Shown: one piece after another, positions 11,688-23,316 of the stretch
How positions within the stretch are numbered: position 1 is the first letter of the stretch
How the letters are laid out: the number at the start of each line of letters is the position of its first letter
NCBI GenBank assembly: GCA_000320545.1
Contig: ADNK01001888.1
Location: 1 to 45,141 of the forward strand
DNA from: Bigelowiella natans CCMP2755
Lineage: Eukaryota; Cercozoa; Chlorarachniophyceae
Direction of reading: 5' to 3'
DNA: 45,141 nucleotides
Translations under genes and position numbers: made by a program
The notes under the pieces: model-generated
What the model was told of the DNA's origin: nothing
The model's input: only the letters and a program-made list of their open reading frames with translations
The model's database searches: none

Positions 11688-13369
11688 ATGTCCCTGTTAG
11701 AAGCATTGCAACAGAAGCGCTCCAAGCTTAAGAAGACCGGCGGTGAAAAGAAGCAAGAGAGCAAACCCACCCTTATTTGTAAAGGTACAGTATCTTCACA
11801 AATTTTGGAGCACTACCAAGCTTATGTGTCCACATGGTGTTGAATTGACATAACAGGATCTGATGATTACCACCGGCTGATGAAGGAGACCTACATGGAA
11901 GAGTAATTCCGTCTTTATTGCCAATCAATCAACAATTTTCTTTTCTCATTTCTAAATGCATCATTAAAGATACTGGGATAAAATCAAGAGTCTTAGTTTT
12001 CCTACTGAGTTTCATCCGCTCTCGACGAAAACTGCTAGTGCACTCTTGGAGGCGTCGAAAAAATTCGAGGAAGATCCCCGCGCTGAGATAAGCAAAGATG
12101 CGGTTGAGAAAGACGCCAACCTATCGTCCCTAGCAGAGAAAATCAGCGAAATTGCCGCAAAGAATAAGTGGTCGAACATCTTTATACGGCTTTCCTCTCG
12201 TTCCCCCAAAGATGCAGCATTTGCTAAGCACCGATTTGAGCCTTTGGTAGAAGCTGAGACAAAAAACGTTCGCAATTCTGACAAGTCACTTGGCCTCGAA
12301 GACGAAGAGAAATCAGAGTAATACTAAACATAACATGAAAATCGTTGTGTAGGACGGCTTCTCAAATGTTTACTCCAGGTTAAATGTGAAACTGCGTGCA
12401 ATATATCGTGCTTCAACGTATTGCCTCCGAGTTCCGAACGGGGTTGAAGCTGTACGTCTCTTAATTGAAAGTAAGCGTATAAGAGAGGATCTCAAAGATT
12501 TTATCGAAGGCAAGACCGATGTCTTTAACGTCGTGGTGAGGGAGTTTGCGACGTTCGATCCACAGATGGGTATTACGTACTAGGAATAGTAATATTTAAT
12601 ATTGCTTTCGGTGTTCCAACTTCTAATGATAAGTGATGATTGTGGTGGTATTGGTGGTGGTGGTGATGATGATATTGATGATAGTAGTGATCTTCATTGG
12701 TGATATTAAATCCACTAGTCTTGTGAGTAAGCAAACCATTCTTGGTAACCAGAATTTCGGGCATTTGTGAATAACGGAAAGCTGACAGCACTGACACAGT
12801 ACAACGACCTGTGCTACTTCCCATTCGTTGTTCGAGCGAATAAGCAAATTATTGACCGTCTGCGAGATGAATATGAAAAAACGCTTAAGAAGAAGGTTGG
12901 TGTGAAAATTTCCTTCTGGCATTGCTAAATATAGACAGATGTATTGTGTACGCCTTTTAGGACCGATTAGATACTATCATCATCATCATCGCCACCACCA
13001 CCACCACCAGTATAATTTCTTGGTAACAATTCTATTGCTTTTGTGCAGATCCCCTTGTCAAGCTGTGTGCTCGACCTTGTATTCTGTCCCGGTGTTGAAA
13101 ATGACAAGAAACAGGACAAAGAAACTTCAACTTCAGAGAATTTTCTTAGGGATATCATAGATTCCATGGATGTTATGGTCATAGAAGTCAATCCGCTCGC
13201 AGAATTTGCAGGTTCCGGTATGTTTCAGTGGGAAAAGGCAAAGGACAAGAACATTCTGCTAGGAGTATCCCCTTTCGAGTTTAGATATCAATCACGCATT
13301 CCAAGCAAGGGTTTCGTTAGGGCAAATATCGCCCCAAAATGGATTCATGTTGTTGATGGTTGCTCATAA
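11688..13369 (+). CDS. CDC123: CDC123/D123 family eIF2 assembly factor (381 aa), six exons
   Basis: Exons 11688-11784, 11857-11902, 11970-12317, 12379-12569, 12753-12895 and 13049-13369 sum to 1146 bases in frame. CDC123 is an ATP-grasp-like cytosolic protein that binds eIF2-gamma and promotes assembly of the eIF2 heterotrimer. Conserved D123 features seen are IFIRLSSRSPKDA, STYCLRVPNGVEAVRLLIES, VVVREFATFDPQMEFRAFV, NNGKLTALTQYNDLCYFP and VMVIEVNPLAEFAGSGMFQW near the C-terminus, whose Glu and Asn match ATP-grasp metal ligands. The N-terminus lacks the longer FPSWYP-type start of animal and fungal CDC123 but has SLSFPTEFHPLS, so it is a divergent version. A charged insert lies around residues 155-175. 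Start at 11688 was preferred; an in-frame ATG exists 39 bases upstream. Confidence 0.88.
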
Positions 13370-13840
13370 ATAACAAAAGGATTGCTATGGAACATACATG
13401 CAGATGCAGGCGTGAAAAAAATAATGTTGCATTATCAGACAGAAGCAGTGTTGGTATGCATGTAATACTTACGATACGACTAAGCTCGAGATTTTCCTTC
13501 TTCTAACAAATAGAGCAACGTTTAATAGATATGTCGCTAGCGGCAGCATGTGATCACCACACGCAGAGAGACGTGCACACGTACATGTACTGTGTGTCAT
13601 CATTAGATCGGCTATGCATTCAGACCAAGTCATCCTGATCGACGTGAGAGCCACATAGCACATGTTCGTGGCGCTCGTGGTTTGGCAAACATTAGCTGGA
13701 TTTAGCACAACTTCGCGGATCGTATATGCATTGCACTTTCTAATGACATTTCGAATATAGAAGATACTGATATACCCAAGAAATCAATCCAAGCGTACAG
13801 TATTTGATTTTGCTATTCATCTTCTATAATCTACCTCAAA
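13370..13840. other. tail-to-tail spacer between CDC123 and the C2/EF-hand gene
   Basis: This 471-bp spacer is the shortest convergent one and still carries the CATG/CTAG/ACGT-rich composition (about 13390-13740). A TTTGGCAAACAT word at about 13680 also occurs in the 2338-3946 spacer. No coding exon is visible. Confidence 0.65.
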
Positions 13841-16800
13841 TTACGTTGTTTTTGCAATGGCAGAATCTTTAAGCTCCTTTGCTTTTATTTTTCCTTCGGT
13901 CTTTTTCTTTTGTAACGTGACGAGTTGTTCATAGACGTCTTCTGCTTCCTGGCCGAGCAAGGCCCGCAGAGTTTGGGCATCGATGTACTTCAATGTGCTC
14001 ACTTTTAGCTGCTCGCCTGATGAAGATTTGAGGTTGCTACCGAAGAATTTATGGAGATCTTTTGTCAGTTGGCCGTCGGAAACATCCTGCAGGGGCTTCA
14101 ACTCCTTCATATTCAAATCACCAGATCCGTCTCTGTCCAAAGACCGGAAGATTCTCGAAGAACTTGCGAAGTTATCGATTTGTTCCAGCTTGCATTTGAT
14201 CTCCTCCTCATTAGCTGCGGTCATCACTCGTCCCTTCGACATTACGACATCTGGTTTGTGGTAATAATTAAGGTGGTTGCTAATGACGTATGAGAAATAA
14301 AATTGATACTAATATATTAGCCATCATCCTTAATCCCCTCCTCCTCCTCCTACTTCTACTACTACCTCTTATTATACTGGCCTTGAATGAGAGGGAACCT
14401 AGACTTTTGTCCTCCTTGCCATTAGTGTCACATAAAAATTGTCGGAACTCCTTATGCTCGCCCTTATGTGCCGAGAGCAAGTGCATTGGTAACCATAGAG
14501 ACCCAACCAGGTCATCGCCAGACATCATATCGTCGTCCCACACGTCTATTCGAACGCTCCCCCCTCGCTCACGTGGGTTATTTATTTGATAGCTATCTTG
14601 CACGTCGAGAGGCCAAAGGAAGAGCGACTCATTCCACTTAGGATTGAGCCCATCCTTAACGGAGCTGCGGGAAGAATAGCTACTCTGCGTGCCGAATCTG
14701 GTCTCAACGCTCGCGATTACATACGGATCTAACCCACCGTCAGTATCAAGGCTTTTCAGGGAATGACCTCGCAACAGCTCTAAGTGTATTGCACGAGGGA
14801 TTCGGCGCACACAGTGCGTTTGGACTGCGATAAGCCAGTCTTCGAGTGTGGGGCGTGCGACGTGACTAGGGACACGAAACTTGAAAAACGATGGCGAGTG
14901 TTGGTGCGATTTTGTCTCTATGATCAACTCGCCAAAGTTTTTCCTTCTGATCTTGGCAGCAAGCATCATAGCTAAGTCAATCTTCTGTGTAGGACCTGTC
15001 TTCTCACTGCCACACCTGCTGACTTCGTGGAAGAAAAGACACGCGCCTCGGATCTCTGCCTTCTGTAGCACAAAGCCCTTAGCGTCATTTTCCTCATCAA
15101 ACTCCAGGAAGCCTTTGATCATGCTCTCCCCTTGCCAGAAATCATGATCAAATGCTGTCAACGCACTCACTGTGGCCCTCTTTGTTGCAAATATAGTCTC
15201 GAGGTTGAAAAAACGCCCCTTCTTGTCTCGAGTGTGTACTTTCGTGTCTGTAGAAGCAAACAACGACGTGAATCCCGTGAAGAGGCCGCCAGCAACTTGT
15301 GTCACCCCTTGAGACAGTGTAGAAGACCTCACGTTCAGCGCTACACCGACGGAGAATTGTTTCAAGACGTCCAGTAGGTTGATTCCAGATGCGATTCCAT
15401 AGTTTGTGTTCTTGAAGTCGTTAATTTCTATCAACTTCATGTGGATTGCTTGTCGTGAGTCGGCATCCTTAGCCTCACCAGCGAAGAGATCCTAGGGAGG
15501 GGGAAGGGATATTCATCGATAGGGGTAATGATGATAGTGATGATGATGATGATGATGATGATGATAATGATGATGACGATGATAATAGTAGTTATATAGT
15601 AATGTAAGCTGATATTGTGAGGTAGCAAAGAATATCTTTCACCACAACTAAATAATAGCTTTGAACGTCATCACCACGTCATTATGTACGTTATCATTTC
15701 TCAACAAGCGGCCACTTGTAACCGAACGATGTGTCTTTTGGTGTGTCTTTGCAGCAACACGAATACGAACATGAACACGCACTCGCACATGGAACTATGC
15801 AAGAAAGTATGTATGTATGTATGTGCGCACAATTTCTAGCTATTTGTCGTAGGTGTTGCTAGTTGTGCTAATAATATGAAGTACCTGCAAGTAGAAGTGA
15901 ATATCTCGGATCGTGACGTTGCCGAGATTGAACAGTATGGGAAAACGTTTGAGCATTGTCATTACATTCTTCACGTTACCAAGGCGGAGATTCGTCTCAG
16001 CACTGTTCGCTGTAATCTGCTGCAGTGAGGTAAGTTTCTTTGGCTGCCACCCTTCATTTTCCACCTTATGGGTCCAGCTCATCCAGAGCTCGATCTCGCC
16101 ATTATCAGCTCCAACATCGAAGTAGTCGTCTATAAGCGGAAACCAGCCTTTGATGACCCATCCATTCTTCTTCTTCTTTTTCTCGACCTCCATGGCGTTA
16201 TGGTGATTGAAGAACGGCGAAAGGTAAAACCACTTGAGAGTCATCACCCAATTTCCGATGACCTGACTACCAATGCCTTCATCAACCACTTGTACATGTA
16301 CCACAGATGAGGGGTCCTTAGCAAGCAGCTCGAATGACTCATTTATAAGCGGATGGCGATTCCGAAGATGAAGCCTTGAGCGTGCCTCTTGAAATCTGAC
16401 CCTCACGTAGACCCTTACGTTCGGAGCCAGCTGCTTCGTGGAGGATCCTTTCAGCCCACGACATCTCAAAACCCTTACAACAAAGGTATTAGGCCAGCGA
16501 TCTGGTCCAAAAACGCTTTCTACAGCACCCCGGCACTCGCCTGTTGCGAGCGCTCTGGTAAATCCATTGATGTTGAAGACGCCGTTCTTCTCGGCAAAGT
16601 TTATGGTCACCCCGCTGAACTCGATGTTTTGGAACTGTATGCATGAACAGTACCGACCAGCTTTCTCTGAAGAGGATGGCGACGATGATGAAGCATATTC
16701 TTCCTCGTCGTTTGCCATCTGTCTGATCCTCCTCCTCCTCTCCCGAAGATTGTTCTTGGAGAAGTGCGAGGGGAACGGAGACCAGTCGCATGAGCTGAAA

Positions 16801-17987
16801 TTCATCAGCCCGAGAAGGTTTCGCGTGCTAATGGACATACGGAAGGTGACGTAGTCACAAACTAGGAACCATGGTATGTCCTGAAAATCCTGCGGCGGAT
16901 TTCCAAATTTAACATTCTCTGCACTGATTCTGAGATGAAGCGTTTCGAAGTCATTCATCCAAGGTTGCAAGTGAATAGCCCCGAATACGAGGGGATAGCG
17001 GTTCATTGCCGTGTAGTACAATATCTTTGTGAGCAAGAATCCAACCATTCGAGGAAGAGCTAGGATCAGAGATAAAATGATAACGGGATATAACAAAAGG
17101 TGTGTCGTACATCTGAGCAACATTTTGACTGCAAAGAATGAGACTGTAGCTGTCGATACAGGGAATATGGAGACCAGAAGAATAACGACAGCAGCAACGG
17201 CATAATTAGTGCTTCCAAATTTGATGAATAATTTTCTGGTTGTCTCCAATCCCTGCTTATCCTGGGACGAAGTACCGCTGTACACTAGAGGGGGGTTGCC
17301 AGGAAGTGCGTGGCAGTCCTCCTTTAAGCGTTCATTACTGTCGTTATCGTCGTCGTGATCCTCCTTTTTGGACTCTTTTGTTCCGTCCAGTAATATATTA
17401 GTTGAACCCGAAACGTCCTCCGAGGATGCAGCGACGATGTCGCTACTTTTGTTTTTGCATTCTTCTTCGTCGATACTAGCCACAATTGCTGATACGAAGA
17501 AGTCTTTGTTCCCTTTCACAGCGGGTGCTCGGATACGTTTGACGTAGCGGCGAGGAGTATGTTGGCCATTTGGAGTTACAAAGAGCTCGAGATCATACAA
17601 ACAGCTTGCTGAGATCCCACTGTCCGTTTTGCTAAACTTCTTGCCCGCCTTTAGGTTGAACTCCCATCCATATATCTTACCTCCCCCGATCATCCTTACT
17701 GCTCCCTTTACCTAATATAAATTCACGTTGTTTCTCATTCGTATGAGACTTACACCACGCTATCGACTCACCGGAACAAGATGTTCAGTGTCATTGTGCA
17801 CTGAGATTCGAATCCCCATCTTGCTTCGAATGATGCTCTTCCGGTCGATGTGGGTAATGCAAAAATAGCAATCTCTACGGAATCTCCGGAGATTCTCCAG
17901 AAATGACCTCGTAGCCAACGATGGTATTTGCGGTCTGTACTGCTGACAAATCTTCAGTAAATAATTTCTCGCACGAAGTTTTTTTTG
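13841..17987 (-). CDS. large membrane protein with two C2 domains, AsmA/VPS13-like, PH-like and EF-hand regions (about 1190 aa)
   Basis: Exons 17987-17772, 17711-15885, 15491-14366 and 14250-13841 join in phase. An N-terminal beta-rich region (GIRISVHNDTEHLVP, then YDLELFV) leads to an acidic linker, then hydrophobic segments around residues 240-300. Next comes a stretch like the lipid-transfer groove start of AsmA/VPS13-type proteins (HLRISAENVKFGNPPQDF, VTFRMSIS, IQFQNIEFSGVTINF). A C2 domain (FVVRVLRCRGLKG) follows, then NVTIRDIHFYLQDLF, a PH-like region (KGFLEFDEEND through TLEDWLIAVQTH), and a second C2 (IHLELLRGHSLKS, DPYV, LNPKWNESLF, VWDDD). The last exon has an EF-hand loop DRDGSGDLNMKE. 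I infer a membrane-contact lipid-transfer protein regulated by calcium. The start is uncertain: the only in-frame ATG is 17819, but the frame stays open and protein-like to the acceptor at 17988, so a short upstream exon is likely. Confidence 0.78.
15528..15585. repeat. (GAT)n microsatellite in an intron of the C2/EF-hand gene
   Basis: Imperfect GAT trinucleotides lie between exons 15491 and 15885 of the minus-strand gene. Confidence 0.85.
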
Positions 17988-18211
17988 CTGAAATCACGAA
18001 TGCTCAGGCGTTTCTTTTTTAATAGCGTTCATAATTATTGTCGCCATAAACAATTGGGGCAGGCATAATTGTGAGAAGAGGATGTCGCAATATGTTTTCG
18101 AAGCCATATTTGATTTCCTGATGGCAGTAACGGGAAATTGCCAGAAACGGTCGTGATCAGATATTGGTCCTCCCCTCGATCTTGAAACTTCCAGATTGCT
18201 CACTGAAGAAA
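17988..18211. promoter_or_regulatory. 224-bp head-to-head spacer between the C2/EF-hand gene and ankyrin gene 2
   Basis: This divergent pair is separated by 224 bp, or less if the C2/EF-hand gene has a further first exon here. No core promoter motif stands out. Confidence 0.45.
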
Positions 18212-19013
18212 ATGGCACAGAATGAGATCCCCCTGGCGGGTAGGGATGGGGTTAAGGGTATGGGGAAAGGGAGATGGAATTATATGTGAAGCTGGACGCA
18301 AATTTATACGGGGGTTGGTTCAACAACAACAAATTCTTTGTGAAAATAACCCAAAACCTGAACATCTGCTATCCATAGATTTTGCGGAAATGATCGAGAA
18401 GAAGAATGCGGAAGGAATTCAAAAACTATTTGAAAGTGACTTAAAGTATAAGGTTGTTTACTTGATTTATCTTGATAAGTCCATCTTGTTAAAGGCGTGG
18501 TAATAATTCACAGGGCTTTTCGACTCTCATGATCGCCGCAATGCACACAAATGGGACATGGGTGCTCGAGCATTTCGCAAAGTTAGACCCTAGCAAAGTC
18601 GACCAAACATCAACGCAAGAGCTTCGCGACTTGGCAAAGACGTTAAGTCTGGATGTTGACGATGACATTCTGAGCGACAAATAGTAAACTTCTGATCAAA
18701 TCATTCTGCCTCCATGCAATAACGATCTTCCAATTGCAGCTTTACTCCTTTGATGCTGGCCGTCATGTTTGGACCACCTGCATCAGTCAAAGCTCTTTTA
18801 GATAACGGTGGGTGTAATCAATTTTAAATTTGAAGAAACGTTCAATTAACGATAAAATCAAATCTTTCAGGTGCCCAACCTGAACTTCAGACCAACCGCG
18901 GTTTCACAGCAAAGATGTTTGCTACTTGCCGCAATGATGAAGCTATAAAGAGCTATTTCGCTCGTAACAGGGAATTCTGTGATGCATACTGGGGAAGCTG
19001 CACAATGATGTGA
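18212..19013 (+). CDS. ankyrin-like protein 2 (160 aa), five exons
   Basis: Exons 18212-18239, 18379-18452, 18514-18683, 18740-18807 and 18871-19013 sum to 483 bases in frame. The start codon is followed by only nine codons (MAQNEIPLA) before intron 1. Ankyrin landmarks are degenerate but clear in the second half: FTPLMLAVMFGPPASVKALL, DNGAQPELQTNRGFTAKMF. The first half (FAEMIEKKNAEGIQKLFES, then GFSTLMIAAMHTNGTWVLEHF) reads as a diverged repeat. The C-terminus is EFCDAYWGSCTMM. It is probably a small soluble adaptor. It does not resemble ankyrin protein 1 beyond the fold, so recent duplication is not indicated. Confidence 0.75.
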
Positions 19014-20686
19014 ATTTTTTGGGACTTCTTTCTCAAATACATGCAGAAGATTAGCTTGGATGGAACACATCCTTCAAAAGCCATTTGGAATTTAGTGTTT
19101 TTGAAATGAATAACAGTGACCAGATGTGTGAATTTCTTAATTGGGGCACTTGGAAAAGACATAGGGGAGCTAAAGTGCATGCATAGTAAACGTTAACTTA
19201 CATTATTACAACAAGAGTTGTGTGAATGTGGGACGGACGTAATAAAGTGATTAGTAGTGTGAATGTGTTCACTACTTCACGCTTACGATGTGATACAACA
19301 GGCAATAAATGTACATCACGCAACATGTAATGCACTAGTATGCTGTGTGTGTATACGTATCGCGGGTGTTGTACTACACTAGTATGATACAGCGCGCTGT
19401 GCAAACGACAGCACAAACCGTCTACATATCGTAGCTGTTAGGACACAGCGTGCTAAGCAGTGCTGCGTTCACACATCAATTCTGGCATGCATACACATCC
19501 ACAGACATGCCTTCATCATTAGCATCATTTGCAAATAATGTGCATTACACACGGCACAAGCTATATAGCAAGTAGTGATCTAATGGTGATGTCTATGTAG
19601 GTACGGTGTAGCTACATGGCACGGGCTTAACGAAAAGGTACACGTACACCGATAATACGACATGCGTGATGAGACGACACTCTTGCTGATACTTCTATAT
19701 AAGTTTCATAAATATCTTTATTTTCTAGTTTTTCACGATAATCTATTCTATTTTTTAATTCTACTTTATCACGATATCATTATGAGAATGATTAATATAT
19801 CCAATTTTTTTCTATTAAGAAAGATAATGTATTTATCATTAGGAGTGATACCTATGTTGGTTCAACTATACAACGAGAAAAAGGAAAATTAATATAAGTC
19901 CATATATTAAAACATACATAAGTGATTTCAAAAATATAGTAACTGTTGAAACCCCTTAACGAAACCTATCAAGCGCATCACGGCAACCATGGTTCTACCG
20001 TAGTAGATCGCGTGATGGGGTGTGAGACATGTATCTCTGCATGGGATGTTGGGGGCTTAGAGCATTTTTCCGAGACCTTAACGATTTCTTCTCCGGAAAA
20101 TTAGAAAGTGGTACCTTCTTGTCCCTCAAACGAAATTTTACTCGCCGAAAAACAAGGCAGTGGGAGAGTTTCAATTGATCCCGGGGAACGTAGTTTTTTT
20201 ACCACATATTCAGAAAAAGGAGATGCTTATCAAATAGGTTACAAAGAAATGAAAAATAGAATACTTCCTGTGTTGAAGAGATCAGATAGGATTCAATCTT
20301 ATTTACAAAAAATAGAGACATTCTGAAATCAATGTAGCTTCATAGATTCATTGCAAAGCGCGCGGCTTGCGCGTACGTACGTACATGTAGCTAATTTTCG
20401 TCTTTGTGTGCATGTGCATGTGTGTGTTTGTGTATACGTGTGTTATAGTGTTGACATGTGCTACCGTGTGATGAGTGTGGTCGCGCAGCATTTGTGACCG
20501 GCGCTTAACTAACTCTATCCTAATAAGCAATGCATGAATACTAAGCATGACATATGCGCACGCACACATGTTTGTGTGTACTAGATGTAGTTGCTTGTTG
20601 GCTTGCAACCTAATATTTCAATGCATTATGACACTTGCTTGCGTCTTATAAAATTGAATGAAAACTTATGATTCTGCTTCCAGATT
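19014..20686. other. tail-to-tail spacer holding an AT-rich island
   Basis: Between the 3' ends of ankyrin gene 2 and the TyrRS gene, the flanks (about 19200-19650 and 20345-20640) are CATG/TGCA/ACGT-rich like other convergent spacers. The middle, 19660-20345, is sharply different: AT-rich with long A/T runs, and it contains the TnpB-like relic. Junctions are near ACGTACAC-type words on both sides. No other exon is supported. Confidence 0.7.
20082..20326 (+). pseudogene. relic of a TnpB/Fanzor-like (OrfB-type) nuclease, frameshifted
   Basis: Frame 20082-20155 reads RKIRKWYLLVPQTKFYSPKN, resembling the strand of TnpB/OrfB proteins that precedes the RuvC-I motif. A different frame from about 20150 to 20326 reads VSIDPGERSFFTTYSEKG, with the hallmark DPG of RuvC-I, then DAYQIGYKEMKNRIL and a helix DRIQSYLQKI, as in TnpB-like proteins of transposons, giant viruses and eukaryotic Fanzors. 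At least one frameshift separates the two pieces. The guide-RNA-binding N-terminus and the RuvC-II/III and zinc-finger region are absent. The surrounding 19660-20345 is AT-rich, unlike its neighbours, which fits insertion from a foreign source. It is certainly not functional as it stands. Confidence 0.72.
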
Positions 20687-22872
20687 TCATCGAGTTACTT
20701 TGAAACTCTTTATTTGTTTGAGAAGCGCCTTCGCCTTGGCATTTTCTGCAAAATGCTTTCGTACAGGCTCGAGCATCTCGTTCAATGCAGCAGTTACAGC
20801 AGCCTGGTGTATTGAAGGATGACCTTATGACTCCATCAAGGTGGTGTATGTGTACTTTCCAAAATAAAACCCCCGAAATAATGATTTTTTTTTTATGAAA
20901 AATTCATTTTCTCACTGGGCATTATTTATTAGTTGTGCATAAGGTTTGTTAGTTGTGCTAAGGTTTGCCAATTATTTTTTGATAATGGAATATTACCTTG
21001 AGGTCCCCAGGGTGAATAGTTCCAGCAACGTAATCTTGCTCCATATCTTCGTAGGAGAGGTACTCCTTCATAGTACTCTCCTCCTGCAAGGATGATTATC
21101 AGTTTATGGATGAGAGATGTAGAGAGATGGAGAAGTATTGAGATATTTCGGCTCGAATCCATCCTCACTAATTCCAACAATGCATAAGTGCACCTTCGCC
21201 CCAACTTTAATCGTCATCTTTCCATTCCTATTGAAGATAATGTGCTTGCAGTAGTCCAAAATGGGGTTTTCCTATATCGGTTTCATCACCATATTTGCAA
21301 TGAATAACCATCAAGGCGAGAACGTAAATGATTAAATGCCGAAAATAACCAATGGTGCAAAAAAATATGATCATCATCAAAAGTTCCACTATTTTCTCAG
21401 AATGTTGGGACCAACTTGTCTTCATTAGTATCAGTCGAAAGATGGTGTAATATCCAATCATCATTGACATAGGGAAAAAGATGCTACTATTTGTCCTTTG
21501 ACTATTTCTATAATATTCCACCTTCGTTTCACCAGGCGGGCAGTAAGCTTGCCTGATTTTCTTCTTGACTGCACTAGCATCGTCCTCCATGAAAATCGCA
21601 GAATTTGGATCCGATTTGGACATTTTCACCTGAGTGATTGATGAATTCATGAGAATATGAAAGCGATGATCAGAGCAGTAAATAAATTTTCTTCTTGTTC
21701 TTTCTCTGTACCTGGCCCTGTTTGAGCCCCATCAGCATCGGATGAGAGAGAATAATAGGCTTGAAACGGTATTTCTTCCTTGCTGCCTGAGGGTATTTAG
21801 TGCTTGAGAAGGTATTTTTCATGGCTCTATGCATTTGCAACCGTATACTAACTCTCTTTCAATCGGGAACTTGAAAATATAGTTATTGACTTCCCGCATG
21901 CATTACCTTGTTCTTGTCAAGGTATTCTCTTGCCAACATGTTCACTTTACGTTGATCCATTCCAAGCTGACATATGTTTGCCTGTTGATGATCATATGAA
22001 ATTTAGTGGCCAGCGATAACGAAGGATGATGAGTCAATACTAAAGAGGTGTTCCTAATTTGTTTTCTCATTCAAACGTCGTGTACATTACTCGAAGGAAA
22101 AATATATCTGCACACTGCATTGCTGGGTACAAAATTTGGGCTGAAGGCATCTCATCTCCTTCTCCTCTGCCCATAATTGTAGCGCATCTCTTCACTCGTG
22201 CAATGCTGTTGCTGCGTGCAATATCCATAACCAACATCCAGTACTCGTTTGGTTTTTTGTTGATCTCTTCAGAAGCCCAGCGGAATTCGACATTGTCAAG
22301 ATCCATACCAGCAGCTTTCCACACCTTGTAACAAAGACGATAGGAAATTATTCCGAGACGCTACTAACGATAATCTACAGTAATTGTATTTACCTCAACC
22401 ATGTACTCGCCCACTTTCCTGATTTTTTTCAAATCACCCTATAATTTATTTCGCGAAGGGTCAGATTTGAATCTAAGACAGAGAATGGATTAAATCAAAC
22501 TACCCCCATTTTATTGTTAAGCATCGCAAACCAGTCCGCAACCCAGAAGATAAATTTGACGCCACATTTTGTCAGCTTATTCACATTGATTGATTTCAAA
22601 ATCCCCTGAGCAATGTGCATTCGTCCGCTCGGCTCGAATCCATCGTACGCACTCGGGCTGAATAAATCATTTTCTCACGAATTACGTAATAATTAGCTTA
22701 GGATATTTGGCAACCTTGGATGTTTGTCGAGCAAATTTCTCAGCTCTTCTTCCTGGATGCACTCGGCCCCGACCGACCGAGCAAGCTTGAACCTCTCATC
22801 CAGAGTCATACCGGAGGGATGATTCTTTTGCTCCTTCGGCTTCTTTGTTTCAGCAGTCGCCGCCTCAGACAT
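20687..22872 (-). CDS. YARS: tyrosyl-tRNA synthetase, archaeal/eukaryotic cytosolic type (376 aa), ten exons
   Basis: Exons 22872-22715, 22657-22504, 22438-22394, 22324-22091, 21981-21907, 21786-21712, 21629-21522, 21271-21194, 21083-20997 and 20803-20687 sum to 1131 bases in frame. The enzyme is class Ic and charges tRNA-Tyr in the cytosol. Motifs seen are YDGFEPSGRMHIAQG (HIGH-type), ILYPAMQCADIFFL, NICQLGMDQRKVNMLAREY (tyrosine and adenylate pocket), KPIILSHPMLMGLKQGQ and VKMSKSDPNSAIFMEDD (the KMSKS loop). The C-terminal anticodon part ends LLKQIKSFKVTR. There is no C-terminal EMAP-II-like domain, unlike animal enzymes, and no targeting leader, so the cytosol is the likely site. It diverges from the sedolisin gene across 444 bp. 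Confidence 0.95.
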
Positions 22873-23316
22873 TTTAAATTTGAGGATGAGAAACTACGAG
22901 TAGCTCGCTGGCGAGCTGGGGTGTATAGGGGGTGTGAGTTTGCGTGTTAATCGTCCGAACTACATAAATATAAGGGTTTTTTGAAATTGCGACATGCATG
23001 TTGGCCTTCAAAAAGGACATAAATCCACTGGTCTGCATTACCTCTTTCCGCACTACTGCGACTACGCACGCACCGAAATTTCCGGAAACTTCCAGGAGAA
23101 AAAAATACGGAGATTTTCAGAGTTTTTTTTTGAGGAATGGAGACTTGGTGGAGATTACTACTCTTGCCACAGTGTCTCAGTCGGAGGACATGGTATCCAT
23201 TTGAGAATCATTTCGAGGGAAGCGTATAATTTAGGAGTTTTCTGAGTCTATTTCATGATTTTTGTATGATTTTATGTGTCACAATTCAGCTATAACTGAA
23301 TTCTGGACAGGAAACC
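22873..23316. promoter_or_regulatory. head-to-head spacer between TyrRS and the sedolisin gene
   Basis: These 444 bp separate two divergent start codons. GAAATTTCCGGAAACTTCC at about 23079 is a near-palindromic element that could bind a dimeric factor, but this is speculative. No coding exon is supported; overlapping open frames here lack domain signal. Confidence 0.4.

Noticed and set aside
16438-16854. Long plus-strand open frame inside the C2/EF-hand gene
   Set aside because: It is antisense to a 609-codon exon with recognisable domains; its sequence shows no domain and no start or splice context.
19662-19892. AT-rich 76-codon open frame rich in Leu/Ile/Phe/Tyr
   Set aside because: The composition follows from the AT-rich DNA; no family pattern is visible, so it is treated as part of the degenerate island.
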